Shown: positions 49,438-60,053, numbered from the stretch's first letter. The stretch is 64,000 nt of DNA from Xanthobacteraceae bacterium (GCA_022844485.1 JALHLQ010000016.1:28750-92749), one strand, 5' to 3'. Program-made: numbers and translations. Notes: a model not told the origin generated them from the sequence alone.

Positions 49438-50120
49438 TTCAATGGATTGATGTCGATCCCGTTGTCCTCGACCGCTTCGGCGACTTCCCACCAGCCTTCC
49501 CAGATCATCTGCAAGGCCACATAGAGGATGATCGCGAGACCGACGTAAACGAGCCAGTGATAGCGCTTGAGCAGCCGTCCGATGAAGGTCGCGGCGACGC
49601 CCATCAGCGCAACGGAGAGGATAAGGCCGGCGACGAGGATATAGGGATGCTCGCGTGCGGCGCCCGCCACCGCAAGCACATTGTCGAGCGACATCGATAC
49701 GTCGGCCAGCACGATTTGGAACGCGGCCTGGCCCAACGTCTTCTGCGGAGGCTTTTCCGCCGATGCGGGCCTCGCTGCCATCGCGGCGGAGAGGTCGCGC
49801 ATTTGCGGCTGCAGTTCGGGAGCGGGTTCGTGCTGCCCGCGACCTTCGCGGATTTCGCGCCACAGCTTCCAGGCCACCCACAAGAGCAGAATGCCGCCCG
49901 CGAGCAGCAGGCCCACGATCGCCAGGAGCTGCGTTGCGATCAAGGCGAAAGCAGCGCGCAGAACGGTCGCGCCGATGATGCCGATCAGGATCACCTTGGC
50001 TCGCTGGCTATCGCGCACGCCCTGCGCCGCCAGCGCGATCACGACCGCGTTGTCGCCGGCGAGCACAAGATCGATCATCAGGACCTGAAAGGCCGCGGTG
50101 AGTTGAGACCAGTCGAGCAT
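49434..50120 (-). CDS. TerC/YjbE family integral membrane protein
   Basis: A 228-residue protein with about seven hydrophobic segments split by a hydrophilic loop. The two halves each carry an Asp-containing motif: [19 protein letters not shown] and [16 protein letters not shown], the TerC metal-transport signature. Likely a divalent-cation (often Mn) exporter. The gene starts five bases after the histidine kinase stop, indicating an operon. Confidence 0.88.
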   Translation of the reverse strand: MLDWSQLTAAFQVLMIDLVLAGDNAVVIALAAQGVRDSQRAKVILIGIIGATVLRAAFALIATQLLAIVGLLLAGGILLLWVAWKLWREIREGRGQHEPAPELQPQMRDLSAAMAARPASAEKPPQKTLGQAAFQIVLADVSMSLDNVLAVAGAAREHPYILVAGLILSVALMGVAATFIGRLLKRYHWLVYVGLAIILYVALQMIWEGWWEVAEAVEDNGIDINPLN

Positions 50121-50125
50121 GGCGA

Positions 50126-51844
50126 TCAGTTCGGTTCCGAGGCGGCAACGCGCCGCTCCCGACGATGTTCCGGGCGCCCAACGATCCAGGTCGCCGGGAT
50201 GTCGAGTGTCCACATCGCGCCGGCTGGAAGAAAGTCCAGGCGCGCCGTGCCGGATAGTGCCTGCGGTGCGATCCGCTCCAGAACGATGCGGCCAAAGCCC
50301 GTCCGTTCCGGCGGAGCCACCGCGATGGGCCCGCCGCTTTCTATCCAGGTCAGGCGGAAGCGCGTCTCCGGCCCGCTCCCGTCGATGCTCCACTGCACAC
50401 CAATCTTTCCGTGGAGCGTGGCGAGCGCGCCGTGCTTGGCCGCGTTGGTCGCAAGCTCGTGCATCGCCAGCGAAATGTTCTGCACCGCTTCCGGGCGCAG
50501 CACGACGTCCGGCCCGTCGAGCACGACCCGGCCTCCGTCGAAGGGAGCGAGCTGGTGAAAGATCACGTCCTTGATGGGAGCGCCGGCCCAATCGTGACGG
50601 AGCAGCAGATCATGCGCGTCGGAGAGAGCCGTCACCCGCGCATTGAACCGGGCTTCGAACGCGCTGAAATCGGGGCTTTGGCGCGCGGTCTGCCGCGCAA
50701 TCGACTGGATGACGGCGAGGAGGTTCTTCGAACGGTGCGAGAGCTCGTGCATGATGAACTGGATATGCTGCTCGCGCAGCTCGCGTTCGGCGACCGCTTG
50801 GGAGAGCGCCTTCCACACGTCGGCCAGCTCGGGGAGAGGTGACTCGAACGACACTTCCTTTCCATCCACAAGGCTTACCGCTTTGTCGCCAAGTTCGTGA
50901 ACGGGACGGACAATGCGGGAGGCGATCCAGAGCGCGAGAAGGAGGCTCAGCAGCGTAACGGCTGCGCCGCCGATGCTCGCTTGGAAAAGGGTCGCGGTGA
51001 CCGGCGCATCGAGCACGGCCTTACGCGCGGCTACCCCGACGCGCCATCCGCTCAAGCGGGAGATGACGTTGGCCTGGCTGATGAGATCGCCTTCGAGCGA
51101 CGGAAACTCGAAGTAGCCTTCCTTCTCCATGACGGCGCGCCAGCCTGCGGCCGCCGGCGTTCCCACACGCTGATCGTGATCGTGGGAGCGGGCCACGAAG
51201 TTGCCGACGCGGTCGATGATGCCCAAGAGCCAGCCTTCGGGCGTATCCTGCCGGTTCAGCAGGCCCAGGAAATTCTCCGGCTCCAGAATGCTCGACACAA
51301 TGACGTGCGGTTGGCCGTCTCGGAATACCGGAACCTCGACCGAGGCGATGGGCGTTCTTGCGAGTGCTCCGACAAAGACATCGGATATCTGCGGCTGGCG
51401 CGTCTGGAACGCGCGCATCGGAACATCGAGGGAGAGACGCCGCGGCAGCGGGGAGCCGGGCGGCAGCCCCGTGTTCACCAACTGCTGTCCGGCAGGATCG
51501 GAGACGACGATTCTGCCCCCGGGCATGCGCTCGAGGGCGGCTTCGGCCTGCTTGCGAAACGAGACGAAATCGTTTTCCACCAGGGCCGGCGCGGCGGCGA
51601 GAGCGCTGCCCAGGGCGAGGCTCGCTTCGATTTCCGCTTCGACGCCACTGAGGATCGTGCGGGCCGCAAAGACAAGCGCCTCGCGCCGGCTATCACGCTC
51701 ACGCTCGGCAAGCTGCAAGGCCGTCCACGCCGACAGCAGCGCCAGGGGAATAGCGGCGGCCAGGACGATGAGGACAAGGCGCGCGCGAATGCTGAGAGCG
51801 GGACGCGTGCGCAGCCATCCGCTCGGCGGGATATTGACTCCCAA
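50126..51844 (-). CDS. HWE-family sensor histidine kinase
   Basis: A 572-residue membrane sensor with an N-terminal transmembrane helix (about 20-45), a large periplasmic dCache-like region, a second helix (about 285-305), a HAMP-like segment and a C-terminal HWE kinase. The phospho-His lies in [20 protein letters not shown], the N box reads [13 protein letters not shown], and the W-x-E motif is RLTWIESGG. No response regulator is adjacent. Cotranscribed with the TerC gene downstream; the signal is not known. Confidence 0.9.
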   Translation of the reverse strand: MGVNIPPSGWLRTRPALSIRARLVLIVLAAAIPLALLSAWTALQLAERERDSRREALVFAARTILSGVEAEIEASLALGSALAAAPALVENDFVSFRKQAEAALERMPGGRIVVSDPAGQQLVNTGLPPGSPLPRRLSLDVPMRAFQTRQPQISDVFVGALARTPIASVEVPVFRDGQPHVIVSSILEPENFLGLLNRQDTPEGWLLGIIDRVGNFVARSHDHDQRVGTPAAAGWRAVMEKEGYFEFPSLEGDLISQANVISRLSGWRVGVAARKAVLDAPVTATLFQASIGGAAVTLLSLLLALWIASRIVRPVHELGDKAVSLVDGKEVSFESPLPELADVWKALSQAVAERELREQHIQFIMHELSHRSKNLLAVIQSIARQTARQSPDFSAFEARFNARVTALSDAHDLLLRHDWAGAPIKDVIFHQLAPFDGGRVVLDGPDVVLRPEAVQNISLAMHELATNAAKHGALATLHGKIGVQWSIDGSGPETRFRLTWIESGGPIAVAPPERTGFGRIVLERIAPQALSGTARLDFLPAGAMWTLDIPATWIVGRPEHRRERRVAASEPN

Positions 51845-52006
51845 GCAACGTCTCCCGGGGAGCCACGGCCTTCCCCAAGGCTAGCTCCCGAGAGGTTATC
51901 AAGACAGGCCAGGGTTCTCAATGCTTTGAGCGGCGTCAACCCGCATTGCCTCCCGCCGGACGGCTCTGCTATAGGCCGCCCGGTCCTGATCGGCCTCGGA
52001 GCTTTC

Positions 52007-52294
52007 ATGTCGGTTGACGCCAAGACCGTCCGGCGCATTGCGCATCTCGCCCGAATTGCCGTGGCCAACGACGAAGTCGAGCATCTGCAGGGCGAGCTCA
52101 ACGCGATCCTCGCTTTCGTCGAGCAGCTTTCGGAGGCGAACGTGACGGATGTCGAGCCGATGACCTCGGTCACTCCGATGGCGATGAAGAAGCGCCCCGA
52201 CATCGTGACCGACGGCGGCAAGCCGGATGAGATCGTCGCCAATGCGCCGGTCACGGAAGACCACTTCTTTCTCGTGCCGAAGGTGGTGGAGTGA
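52007..52294 (+). CDS. gatC: Asp-tRNA(Asn)/Glu-tRNA(Gln) amidotransferase subunit C
   Basis: A 95-residue GatC, opening [19 protein letters not shown] and having [16 protein letters not shown] and [10 protein letters not shown]. It stabilises the GatAB complex that amidates misacylated Glu-tRNA(Gln) and/or Asp-tRNA(Asn). The frame is open far upstream, but the ATG at 52007 matches the family. gatA follows after 241 bases occupied by a palindromic element. Confidence 0.95.
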   Translation: MSVDAKTVRRIAHLARIAVANDEVEHLQGELNAILAFVEQLSEANVTDVEPMTSVTPMAMKKRPDIVTDGGKPDEIVANAPVTEDHFFLVPKVVE

Positions 52295-52299
52295 ATCAT

Positions 52300-52509
52300 C
52301 CCTCCCCTTGATGGGGAGGGTGGCGAGCGAAACGAGCCGGGTGGGGTGATATGGCGAATGGATTTGCTCGTTTTGGAGTTCTGCGCTTCTGGAATTCGGA
52401 CGTAGATACGAATATCGAAGGAGTTCTCGAAGCAATAATGGATGTTGCTTCAAATCCCCCCACCCGGTCCTCACTTTGTTCGGACCACCCTCCCCACCTT
52501 GGGGGAGGG
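52300..52509. repeat. Mosaic palindromic repeat between gatC and gatA
   Basis: A CCCTCCCC/GGGGAGGG hairpin at 52300-52320 is mirrored by one at 52488-52509. Next to them are GAGCCGGGTGGGGTGAT on the left and ATCCCCCCACCCGG on the right, again complementary. About 100 bases of lower-GC sequence separate the arms. The architecture matches the pyrB-pyrC element. Confidence 0.75.
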
Positions 52510-52535
52510 ATGGAGCACTCTTCAAAGCCTAGACC

Positions 52536-54014
52536 ATGACCGACCTGACCACCCTGACCATCGCGGAAGCGCGGGAGCGCTTGCGTAAGAAGGACATCAC
52601 CGCGCTCGAACTCACCGATGCGCATCTTGCCGCCATCGAGAGGGCGCGTGCGCTCAATGCCTTTGTGCTCGAGACGCCCGACCAGGCGCGGGCGATGGCG
52701 AAGGCGTCGGACGCGCGGCTTTCGAAAGGCGAGGGCGGCGCGCTCGAAGGCATTCCGCTCGGCATCAAGGACATGTTCTGCACGAAGGGCGTGCGCACCA
52801 CGGCGTGCTCGCACATCCTCGAGGGTTTCGTGCCGCCTTACGAGTCGACGGTGACCTCGCAGTTGTGGCGCGACGGCGCGGTGATGCTCGGCAAGCTCAA
52901 CAATGACGAGTTCGCCATGGGCTCATCCAACGAGACGTCCTATTTCGGCGCGGTGACCTCGCCGTGGCGGCGCAAAGGATCGGATGCGAAGCTCGTGCCC
53001 GGCGGGTCCTCGGGCGGATCGGCGGCGGCCGTCGCGGCCAATCTGTGCCTTGGCGCGACCGGCACCGATACCGGCGGCTCGATCCGCCAGCCCGCGGCCT
53101 TCACCGGCATCGTCGGCATCAAGCCGACCTATGGCCGCTGCTCGCGCTTCGGTATCGTCGCCTTCGCCTCCTCGCTCGATCAGGCGGGGCCGTTCGCGCG
53201 CACCGTGCGCGACTGCGCGATCCTGCTGCGCTCGATGGCGGGGCACGATTCGAGCGACACGACGAGCGCCGACCGGCCGGTGCCGGACTATGAAGCCGCA
53301 CTCGGGCGCTCGGTGAAAGGGATGCGCATCGGCATTCCGAAGGAATACCGGCTCGCCGGAATGCCGGCGGAGATCGAGACGCTTTGGCAAAAGGGCGCGG
53401 AGTGGCTCAAGGCAGCCGGCGCCGAGCTGGTCGAGGTGTCGCTGCCGCACACGAAATTCGCTTTGCCTGCCTATTATATCGTAGCGCCGGCGGAAGCCTC
53501 CTCGAACCTCGCCCGCTACGATGGCGTGCGCTACGGCCTGCGCGTGAACGGGCGCGACATTGTCGACATGTACGAGCGTACGCGCCGCGAAGGCTTCGGC
53601 CCCGAGGTGCGCCGGCGCGTCATGATCGGCACCTATGTGCTCTCGGCCGGCTACTACGACGCCTATTATCTGCGCGCCCAGCAGGTCCGCACGCTGATCA
53701 AGAAGGATTTCGAGGACTGCTTCGCCGCCGGCGTCCACGCCATGCTGACCCCGGCGACGCCCTCGGCCGCCTTCGGCATCGGCGAAAAGGGCAAGGCCGA
53801 TCCGGTCGAGATGTATTTGAACGACGTGTTCACCGTGACGGTGAACATGGCGGGGCTGCCGGGCATCTCGGTTCCGGCCGGGCTGGATGCGCAAGGACTG
53901 CCGCTCGGCCTACAGCTCATCGGCCGGCCGTTCGACGAGGAGACGCTGTTCGCGCTCGCGCAGGCGATCGAACAGGCGGCGGGGCGGTTCAGCCCGGAGC
54001 AGTGGTGGAGTTGA
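52536..54014 (+). CDS. gatA: Asp-tRNA(Asn)/Glu-tRNA(Gln) amidotransferase subunit A
   Basis: Amidase-signature glutaminase subunit, 492 residues. The Ser-cisSer-Lys triad is seen in [11 protein letters not shown] (Lys), [15 protein letters not shown] and [18 protein letters not shown]. It supplies ammonia to GatB, which lies about 2.4 kb downstream. All motifs are complete. The octaheme cytochrome gene follows 136 bases after the stop. Confidence 0.96.
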   Translation: MTDLTTLTIAEARERLRKKDITALELTDAHLAAIERARALNAFVLETPDQARAMAKASDARLSKGEGGALEGIPLGIKDMFCTKGVRTTACSHILEGFVPPYESTVTSQLWRDGAVMLGKLNNDEFAMGSSNETSYFGAVTSPWRRKGSDAKLVPGGSSGGSAAAVAANLCLGATGTDTGGSIRQPAAFTGIVGIKPTYGRCSRFGIVAFASSLDQAGPFARTVRDCAILLRSMAGHDSSDTTSADRPVPDYEAALGRSVKGMRIGIPKEYRLAGMPAEIETLWQKGAEWLKAAGAELVEVSLPHTKFALPAYYIVAPAEASSNLARYDGVRYGLRVNGRDIVDMYERTRREGFGPEVRRRVMIGTYVLSAGYYDAYYLRAQQVRTLIKKDFEDCFAAGVHAMLTPATPSAAFGIGEKGKADPVEMYLNDVFTVTVNMAGLPGISVPAGLDAQGLPLGLQLIGRPFDEETLFALAQAIEQAAGRFSPEQWWS

Positions 54015-54150
54015 ACTCTACCCTGGAGCGAGTCTGAACTGCGTTGGATGCGCGCGGCCATGCGCTTTGGCCGTGGCCTTTGACCTGCTTCAATGACGAA
54101 TTCCAGTTTTTGAATACAAGAACAGCATGGATTCACCGTAAGGGAATGCC

Positions 54151-55611
54151 ATGCTGCGACGACGCTCACACGCAATTCAGACCCTGGCCGCCGTCGCGGC
54201 CGGAGTCATCGCCGGCCTGGTGGCCGCAGGATCGGCGGGCGCGCAGACACCGGCAAAGGCCGACCACACGAAGTTCCCGACGCTGCAAGGGCCGTTCGCG
54301 ACAGGCCCGGACGTCACCAAAGCGTGCCTGACCTGCCACACGGATTCGGCCAAGCAGGTGCAAAGGAGCCTGCACTGGACCTGGGACTACACAAACCCGA
54401 TCACCGGCCAGAAGCTCGGCAAGCGCAACGTCATCAACAACTTCTGCGGCTCGCTCGCCACCAACGAGCCGCGTTGCACGTCGTGCCATGTCGGCTTCGG
54501 CTGGAAGGATGCAAAATTCGACTTCACACAAGAGACGAATGTCGACTGCGTGATCTGCCACGAGCAGACCGGGACTTATCGCAAGTTCCCCACCGATGCC
54601 GGACATCCGAACTATGAGCCGAAGAAATTCGGCGGGCGCGACTTCCCGGTCGCGGATCTCGCGAAGGTCGCGCAAAGCGTGGCGCTGCCGGGCCGGCGCA
54701 ATTGTGGCGCGTGCCACTTCTTCTCCGGCGGCGGCGATGCGGTGAAGCATGGCGACCTCGACAGCTCGCTCACCAATCCGGATCGCAATCTTGACGTGCA
54801 CATGGCGAAGGAGGGGCTCAATTTCGCCTGCAGCACCTGCCACGAGACCAAGCAGCACATCACGTCCGGGTCGCGCTTCACGACGAAGGCGGCCTACAAC
54901 GCCGCCGAGCCCACGGGCGCGAATTGCGGAACGTGTCATGGCACGACGCCGCACAAATCGCCCCAGGCGGCGACGCTCGACAAGCACGCTACGCGCGTGG
55001 CGTGCCAGACCTGCCACATCCCCGAATTCGCGCGCGTCAAGGCGACCAAGACGCTCTGGGATTGGTCGACCGCCGGTCAGCTCAAGGACAGCAAGCCCTT
55101 TGTCGTGAAGGACGAGAAAGGCAACGACATCTTCGACAGCCTCAAAGGCACGTTCGAGTGGGAGGCCAATGTCCGGCCGACCTACATGTGGTTCAACGGC
55201 GAGATCAAGTACACGCTGCAGGACCAGAAGATCGACGATACGAAGGTTGTGCCGATCAACGTGATCGGCGGCTCTGCGACCGACGGCAAGTCGCGCATCT
55301 GGCCCTTCAAGATCATGCGTGGGCGCCAGCCCTATGACACGGTGAACAAGACGCTGCTGTTGAACCACGTGTTCGGCAAGGACGATTCGGCTTTCTGGGG
55401 CAACTTTAACTGGGAGAAAAGCCTGGCCTTCGCCATGAAGGATGCGGGGCTGCCTTACTCCGGCAAGTTCGCCTTCGTTGACTCGACCTACGCATGGCCG
55501 ATCACCCACATGGTCGCCCCGAAGGAGAGGGCGCTGTCGTGCAATGAGTGTCACACCCCGAACGGCCGTATGAAGGACGTGCCCGGATTGAGGATGCCGA
55601 CGTTTAATTAG
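54151..55611 (+). CDS. Octaheme c-type cytochrome, tetrathionate-reductase (OTR) family
   Basis: A 486-residue exported protein (signal to about residue 31) with eight CxxCH heme motifs: CLTCH, CTSCH, CVICH, CGACH, CSTCH, CGTCH, CQTCH and CNECH, from Cys59 to Cys464. The element NNFCGSLATNEPRCTSCH with FGWKDAKFDF is diagnostic of the octaheme family typified by Shewanella OTR, which reduces tetrathionate, nitrite or hydroxylamine in vitro. There is no quinol dehydrogenase partner in the window. It sits between gatA and gatB with its own start. Confidence 0.9.
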   Translation: MLRRRSHAIQTLAAVAAGVIAGLVAAGSAGAQTPAKADHTKFPTLQGPFATGPDVTKACLTCHTDSAKQVQRSLHWTWDYTNPITGQKLGKRNVINNFCGSLATNEPRCTSCHVGFGWKDAKFDFTQETNVDCVICHEQTGTYRKFPTDAGHPNYEPKKFGGRDFPVADLAKVAQSVALPGRRNCGACHFFSGGGDAVKHGDLDSSLTNPDRNLDVHMAKEGLNFACSTCHETKQHITSGSRFTTKAAYNAAEPTGANCGTCHGTTPHKSPQAATLDKHATRVACQTCHIPEFARVKATKTLWDWSTAGQLKDSKPFVVKDEKGNDIFDSLKGTFEWEANVRPTYMWFNGEIKYTLQDQKIDDTKVVPINVIGGSATDGKSRIWPFKIMRGRQPYDTVNKTLLLNHVFGKDDSAFWGNFNWEKSLAFAMKDAGLPYSGKFAFVDSTYAWPITHMVAPKERALSCNECHTPNGRMKDVPGLRMPTFN

Positions 55612-55827
55612 GGCTGCCGGCGGCGCCGGCGCAAGGCGTTGCGCGCGCGGCGCAGCGCCTCCTCAGCCATTGAACAAGCCTCTTGCGTGACCGGCAGTGG
55701 CAGCGTCACGTCCCGTACACGCCGCCCGGTGCTCACTTACCATCGTAAAACGCCGTGAATGCAATTCAACAACGGTTCTTTAGGAAGCGGCGACTATGCT
55801 CGCGACGCTCCAACCGAGGTTTCGTCA

Positions 55828-56289
55828 ATGCTTGACGCCCCGATCTGTCCGGAAACCGTCTCGTCGAACGAGGCGACCGAGAAGACCCGTGTGCTCGTTC
55901 GCCAGCTCTACGACGCCTTCGCAAGACGTGATCGCGACCGGCTTGCGGCCCTGATCGCCGAAGATGTGGACTGGATCATGTTCGCTCCGGTGCCCGTGTT
56001 TCCGTTCGGCGGCCCGCGCCGCGGCCGGCAAGAGGCGCTGGATGCGCTGAAGTCGCTGGCGCGTGATTTCGAGTTGAAGTCGCATCGGCCGGAAACGGTC
56101 ATCGTCGACGGCGAATCCGCTTCGATCCTCTCGGACACGGTGTTCGTTCAGCGCGCGACCGGACGGCGTCTGCGCGGCTATGCCATCGATTTCCTCCGCT
56201 TCAAGGACGGCGAACTGATCGAGTTCCGGCAATTCATGAATTCCTTCGATGTGATCGAACAGGTGCTGGGCCGCGAGATCGACGTGTGA
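55828..56289 (+). CDS. NTF2-like/SnoaL-type protein
   Basis: A 153-residue protein with the SnoaL/NTF2 alpha+beta fold: RVLVRQLYDAFARRDRDRL, then EDVDWIMFAPVPVFPFGG and GYAIDFLRFKDGELIEFRQF, ending NSFDVIEQVLGREIDV. GAGG lies about 8 bases before the ATG at 55828. Members range from isomerases to binding proteins, so no reaction can be assigned. It lies between the cytochrome and gatB and has no obvious relation to either. Confidence 0.78.
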   Translation: MLDAPICPETVSSNEATEKTRVLVRQLYDAFARRDRDRLAALIAEDVDWIMFAPVPVFPFGGPRRGRQEALDALKSLARDFELKSHRPETVIVDGESASILSDTVFVQRATGRRLRGYAIDFLRFKDGELIEFRQFMNSFDVIEQVLGREIDV

Positions 56290-56463
56290 CCGATCGGCAT
56301 GCCTTGAGGCGCGCCGCAAGCGCGTGGTGAGGCATCGGGCCATCTTGCTCCTCCGGCGCGGCGCCTGGGCGCCGCGCACGGCCTCCGGAATCGCTTCCCG
56401 CTCCGCCACGCCTGCGCTAGAACGCGCGCGCCGGCGCGTTCGCCGGCAGCGGAACCCCGATCA

Positions 56464-57933
56464 ATGAACGTTCATGCGCACCCGAAAAAGCTCGTCAAGG
56501 GCGCGACCGGTGACTGGGAGGTCATCATCGGCATGGAGATCCATGCCCAGGTGACCTCGAAGGCCAAGCTTTTTTCCGGCGCCTCGACCGAATTTGGCGG
56601 CGAGCCCAACAGCCACGTATCGCTGGTCGACGCCGCGATGCCCGGCATGCTCCCGGTCATCAACCAGGAATGCATCAGGCAGGCCGTGCGCTCCGGTCTC
56701 GGTCTGAAAGCGCAGATCAACCTGAAGTCCGTGTTCGACCGGAAGAACTATTTCTATCCCGACCTTCCGCAGGGCTATCAGATCAGCCAGTACAAGTCGC
56801 CGATCGTGGGCGAGGGGGAGGTGATCGTCGACATGCCGGACGGCGAGAGCATCCGCGTCGGCATCGAACGGCTGCATCTCGAGCAGGATGCCGGCAAGTC
56901 GCTGCACGACCAGCACCCGACGATGTCCTTCGTCGATCTCAACCGTTCCGGCGTCGCACTGATGGAGATCGTCTCGAAGCCGGATCTCCGCTCCGCCGAC
57001 GAGGCGAAGGCCTATGTGACCAAGCTTCGCACGATCCTGCGCTATCTCGGAACCTGCGACGGCAATATGGAGCAGGGAAGTCTGCGCGCCGACGTCAACG
57101 TCTCGGTGCGGCGCCCCGGCGAGCCGCTCGGCACGCGATGCGAGATCAAGAACGTCAACTCCATCCGCTTCATCGGCCAGGCCATCGAATACGAGGCGCG
57201 TCGGCAGATCGGCATTCTTGAAGACGGCGGCGCCATTCATCAGGAAACGCGGCTCTTCGATCCGGGCAAGGGGGAGACGCGCTCGATGCGCTCGAAGGAA
57301 GAAGCGCACGACTACCGCTACTTCCCGGATCCCGATCTATTGCCACTGGAACTCACGCCAAAATTCGTCGAGGACGTGAAGGCGCACCTGCCGGAGCTTC
57401 CGGACGAGAAGAAGGCGCGTTTCGTGCGCGACTACGGCCTGTCATCCTATGACGCCGGCGTGCTCGTCGCCGAGCGCGAGACGGCGGACTTCTTCGAGGC
57501 CGTCGCCAAAGGGCGCGACGGCAAGATGGCGGCGAATTGGGTCATCAACGAACTGTTCGGGCGCCTCAACAAGGAAGGCAAGGACGTGAACGCCTCGCCC
57601 ATGTCCGCGGCACAGCTCGGCGCCATCGTCGATTTGATCGGAGAGGAAACAATTTCGGGCAAGATCGCCAAGGATCTGTTCGAGATCGTATGGAGCGAGG
57701 GCGGCGATCCGCGCGCGATCGTGGAGGCGCGTGGCATGAAGCAGGTGACCGATGTCGGCGCGATCGAGACCATGATCGACGAGATCATCGCCAGGAATTC
57801 CGACAAGGCGGAGCAGGCGAAGGCGAAACCGACCCTGATCGGCTGGTTCGTGGGACAGGTGATGAAGGCATCCGGCGGCAAGGCCAACCCGCAGGCCGTC
57901 AATGAGCTGTTGAAGGCGAAGCTCGGCATTTAA
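56464..57933 (+). CDS. gatB: Asp-tRNA(Asn)/Glu-tRNA(Gln) amidotransferase subunit B
   Basis: A 489-residue Gat[21 protein letters not shown], then [33 protein letters not shown] and [15 protein letters not shown], with the YqeY-like C-terminal domain ([18 protein letters not shown]). It activates and amidates the tRNA-bound acid. The intervening cytochrome and NTF2-like genes are not part of the usual gat cluster. No GatF or GatD is present. Confidence 0.97.
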   Translation: MNVHAHPKKLVKGATGDWEVIIGMEIHAQVTSKAKLFSGASTEFGGEPNSHVSLVDAAMPGMLPVINQECIRQAVRSGLGLKAQINLKSVFDRKNYFYPDLPQGYQISQYKSPIVGEGEVIVDMPDGESIRVGIERLHLEQDAGKSLHDQHPTMSFVDLNRSGVALMEIVSKPDLRSADEAKAYVTKLRTILRYLGTCDGNMEQGSLRADVNVSVRRPGEPLGTRCEIKNVNSIRFIGQAIEYEARRQIGILEDGGAIHQETRLFDPGKGETRSMRSKEEAHDYRYFPDPDLLPLELTPKFVEDVKAHLPELPDEKKARFVRDYGLSSYDAGVLVAERETADFFEAVAKGRDGKMAANWVINELFGRLNKEGKDVNASPMSAAQLGAIVDLIGEETISGKIAKDLFEIVWSEGGDPRAIVEARGMKQVTDVGAIETMIDEIIARNSDKAEQAKAKPTLIGWFVGQVMKASGGKANPQAVNELLKAKLGI

Positions 57934-58796
57934 TCAGCTCATGTCGCGATGTGGGGGCGAGAGAAGCGAAAGCCGGAACTCATGGACGCCGGCATCGCCT
58001 TCTGTTCGAAGCCCCGGCTGTGAACGTGCCTTCGCTCGGCTGCGCAACCGGCGTCGGTCTCGCCATCCCGACACCGCGTTAACCATCTTCTCCCTCGCCG
58101 CGCGCAAGTTCTGTCCGGTTGAGCGCCTCCGCGGGCGCAAATCCCGTGACGGAAAGAACGAGGAATCCGCGCTGCAAGCTGATTTGAGCTCCCGTTCTCG
58201 GGACTCTGCCGGCGCAACGCGTCAAAGACGCTGATCAGCGCACGCCATCCGCCGCGACGGCCGCGAATCCGCTCGGATGAGACGATCGGGTGGATCATGG
58301 ATGCATGAGTCCGACCCGCTCAGTCCTTGTTGCCTCTCCGTCCGCCGAATCGATTCGCACGGCGATTCGCTCAAGTCGAACCGTTTCCCGCCGTTGATAA
58401 GGCGATGCGACGCTTTGCCCGAAGATTTTTTTTTGGCCAGGGGGATTCCTTGCCACACCGGCGATTCACCTCCTCGGCGCGCGAGCAATGCGCCTCGATG
58501 CATGCGCGCTTCGATACGTTTGGTGGAGTGGTGCTGTGCAAGGAAACATGCTTGTCACAAGCACTTCTTACATTCGGTGCTTTGCAAGACAGGCTGCCAC
58601 GTTGATCCGATGACCGCTCCGCGCGACCGCGCCGCGAAGCATCGCAGCGCCGCGTGATCATGCTCGTGCCAAGCCGCACGTCAGTCGCGTTCTTGCGGAG
58701 TCGGTGTTTTTTTCTTTCGCGCTGGTGTAAATAGGTTTCGGTGTGTGTGCGAACGCACTTGCACCACACGACATCGCAATCTCTTAGGAGGGCACT
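57934..58796. other. Long intergenic region without recognised gene
   Basis: About 860 bases. Open frames (for instance 57941-58234 plus, 57939-58298 minus, 58277-58657 plus, 58371-58769 minus) overlap one another on both strands, have no family motif and look like GC shadows. Two T runs occur (near 58426-58435 and 58707-58713). A leader hairpin (GTGCG facing CGCAC at 58747-58758) lies just before the small basic peptide gene. Confidence 0.45.
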
Positions 58797-58880
58797 ATGG
58801 CAAAAAGAGCCAAGTCGAAGACCAAAGCCGCGAAGAAGACGACCGCGCGCAAGACCAAGCGGAAGTCGAAGAAGAAGTAA
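58797..58880 (+). CDS. 27-residue Lys/Arg-rich basic peptide
   Basis: ATG at 58797, stop TAA at 58878, preceded by AGGAGGG five bases upstream. Of 27 residues, 12 are Lys and 3 Arg, with no acidic residue; the rest are Ala, Thr and Ser (start MAKRAKSKTKAAKKTT). This resembles the tails of histone H1-like or nucleoid proteins and the small basic proteins seen in Bradyrhizobium-type genomes. It probably binds nucleic acid. Too short to prove by sequence alone, but the ribosome site is among the strongest here. Confidence 0.65.
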   Translation: MAKRAKSKTKAAKKTTARKTKRKSKKK

Positions 58881-59527
58881 GCGTACGGTTTTGTCTTCGA
58901 CGCGGTTTCGCGTCGAGCGAGATCGAAGTGCGACGCAGATGCGGACATCGATCCGAATGCGTTGAAGGCGGACGAGGGCGAGATGCAGATTTCAATGCTC
59001 TGGTTGTCAGACGGATTTCTGCAGCACGCCCCGCCGCCGCACGTTTTCCAGCAGAGGGCGTCGGCGCACATCAGGGCTCATTCTTTTGAGCAGGCGAGCG
59101 GACAAAGCTCGGTGAGTAATCCGTGATGCTCGTCACGACGATCGGTTTCCGACGAGAACGGAACGATCGATAGCCGGCGGCCTCTGCTTTCAATCGACAT
59201 CAGCCGAACATCGACGGGACACGCAACGGTAAACGCCGGTCGGCAGCCGGCGGCGGTGTTTCCCGTTTGTTCCGCATTGCAGCGCATGGCTGCTCCGCGC
59301 ATCGTTTGTTTGCGCGCCAAGATCACATTTTCGCCTTATCTCTCCACAAGGTCGCTCAAAAGTCGCTCGATTTATCGGCACTCTGGCGTTAGCCGCGACC
59401 GGCCCCGATTCGCTTTTGGGGAATACGCATTGCGCTTTGGTTTTTGTTCGCAGTCGTTCCCGGGATTGAGCGGTCCACCGGCTCGGAACCACGAGCCCAA
59501 GCTCACCTTTGAGATATAGGAGTCATC
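58881..59527. other. Intergenic region without recognised gene
   Basis: About 650 bases between the small basic peptide and the M15-like gene. Short open frames on both strands (for example 59078-59326 minus and 59190-59492 minus) have no family motif. I see no repeat, terminator or promoter I can place with confidence; GATATAGGAG just before 59528 is the ribosome site of the next gene. Confidence 0.45.
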
Positions 59528-59998
59528 ATGAAACGGTTTGTTGCTGTTGCAACCGGCGTCGCGCTGTGCGCGCTGACTTCAACCGCTCATGCTTTCAGTA
59601 CCTCCCGCGGATGCTTGCCCGGTTCCGTGAAGACGGCACTGGGCCAGCTCGATAGCCATTTCGGCGGGATCAAAGTGATTTCCACGCATCGGCCCGGCGC
59701 AAGGATCGCCGGCTCCGGTCGCATCAGCCTGCACGCGTCGTGCCGCGCTGCCGATTTCCGCCCGCCTCCGGGCCGCTACCGTGAAGTGGTAGCCTGGCTG
59801 CGCAACAATTTCGGCGGCGAGGTCATCACCTATCGCGGTCCCAACGCCCACATCCATATCGGCGACAATGGCGGTCGAACCTATGCCTCGGCCTCACGCA
59901 AGCGCAGCCGTGTCTATGCCGTGCAGCGGCGCGAGAACGTTCGCTACGTGCGCAACATGGCCCAAGAGATTCCCTATTCAAGGGATGTCTTGAACTGA
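59528..59998 (+). CDS. Exported M15/YcbK-like peptidase-fold protein
   Basis: A 156-residue protein with a signal peptide (cleavage after HAF, about residue 22). The mature part has VISTHRPGARIAGSGRISLH, then LHASCRAADFRPPPGRY and AHIHIGDNGG. The spacing SLHxxCRAADF with a following HIH matches the M15/DUF882 metal site (His, Asp, His), so D,D-carboxypeptidase-like activity on cell wall is possible. AGGAG precedes the ATG. A Lys/Arg-rich C-terminal part is unusual. Confidence 0.78.
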   Translation: MKRFVAVATGVALCALTSTAHAFSTSRGCLPGSVKTALGQLDSHFGGIKVISTHRPGARIAGSGRISLHASCRAADFRPPPGRYREVVAWLRNNFGGEVITYRGPNAHIHIGDNGGRTYASASRKRSRVYAVQRRENVRYVRNMAQEIPYSRDVLN

Positions 59999-60053
59999 AC
60001 CGGCAAAGTCGGAACCGGTTCGCCGAAGAAACTGTGACAAGATCAATGCCAAG

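Noticed and set aside
48972..50558. Plus-strand open frame crossing the UPF0173, TerC and kinase genes
   Set aside because: It overlaps three confident genes in other frames and reads as low-complexity His/Arg-rich sequence.
57939..58657. Several 90-130 codon frames downstream of gatB
   Set aside because: Mutually overlapping on both strands, no ribosome sites in good position and no conserved motifs.
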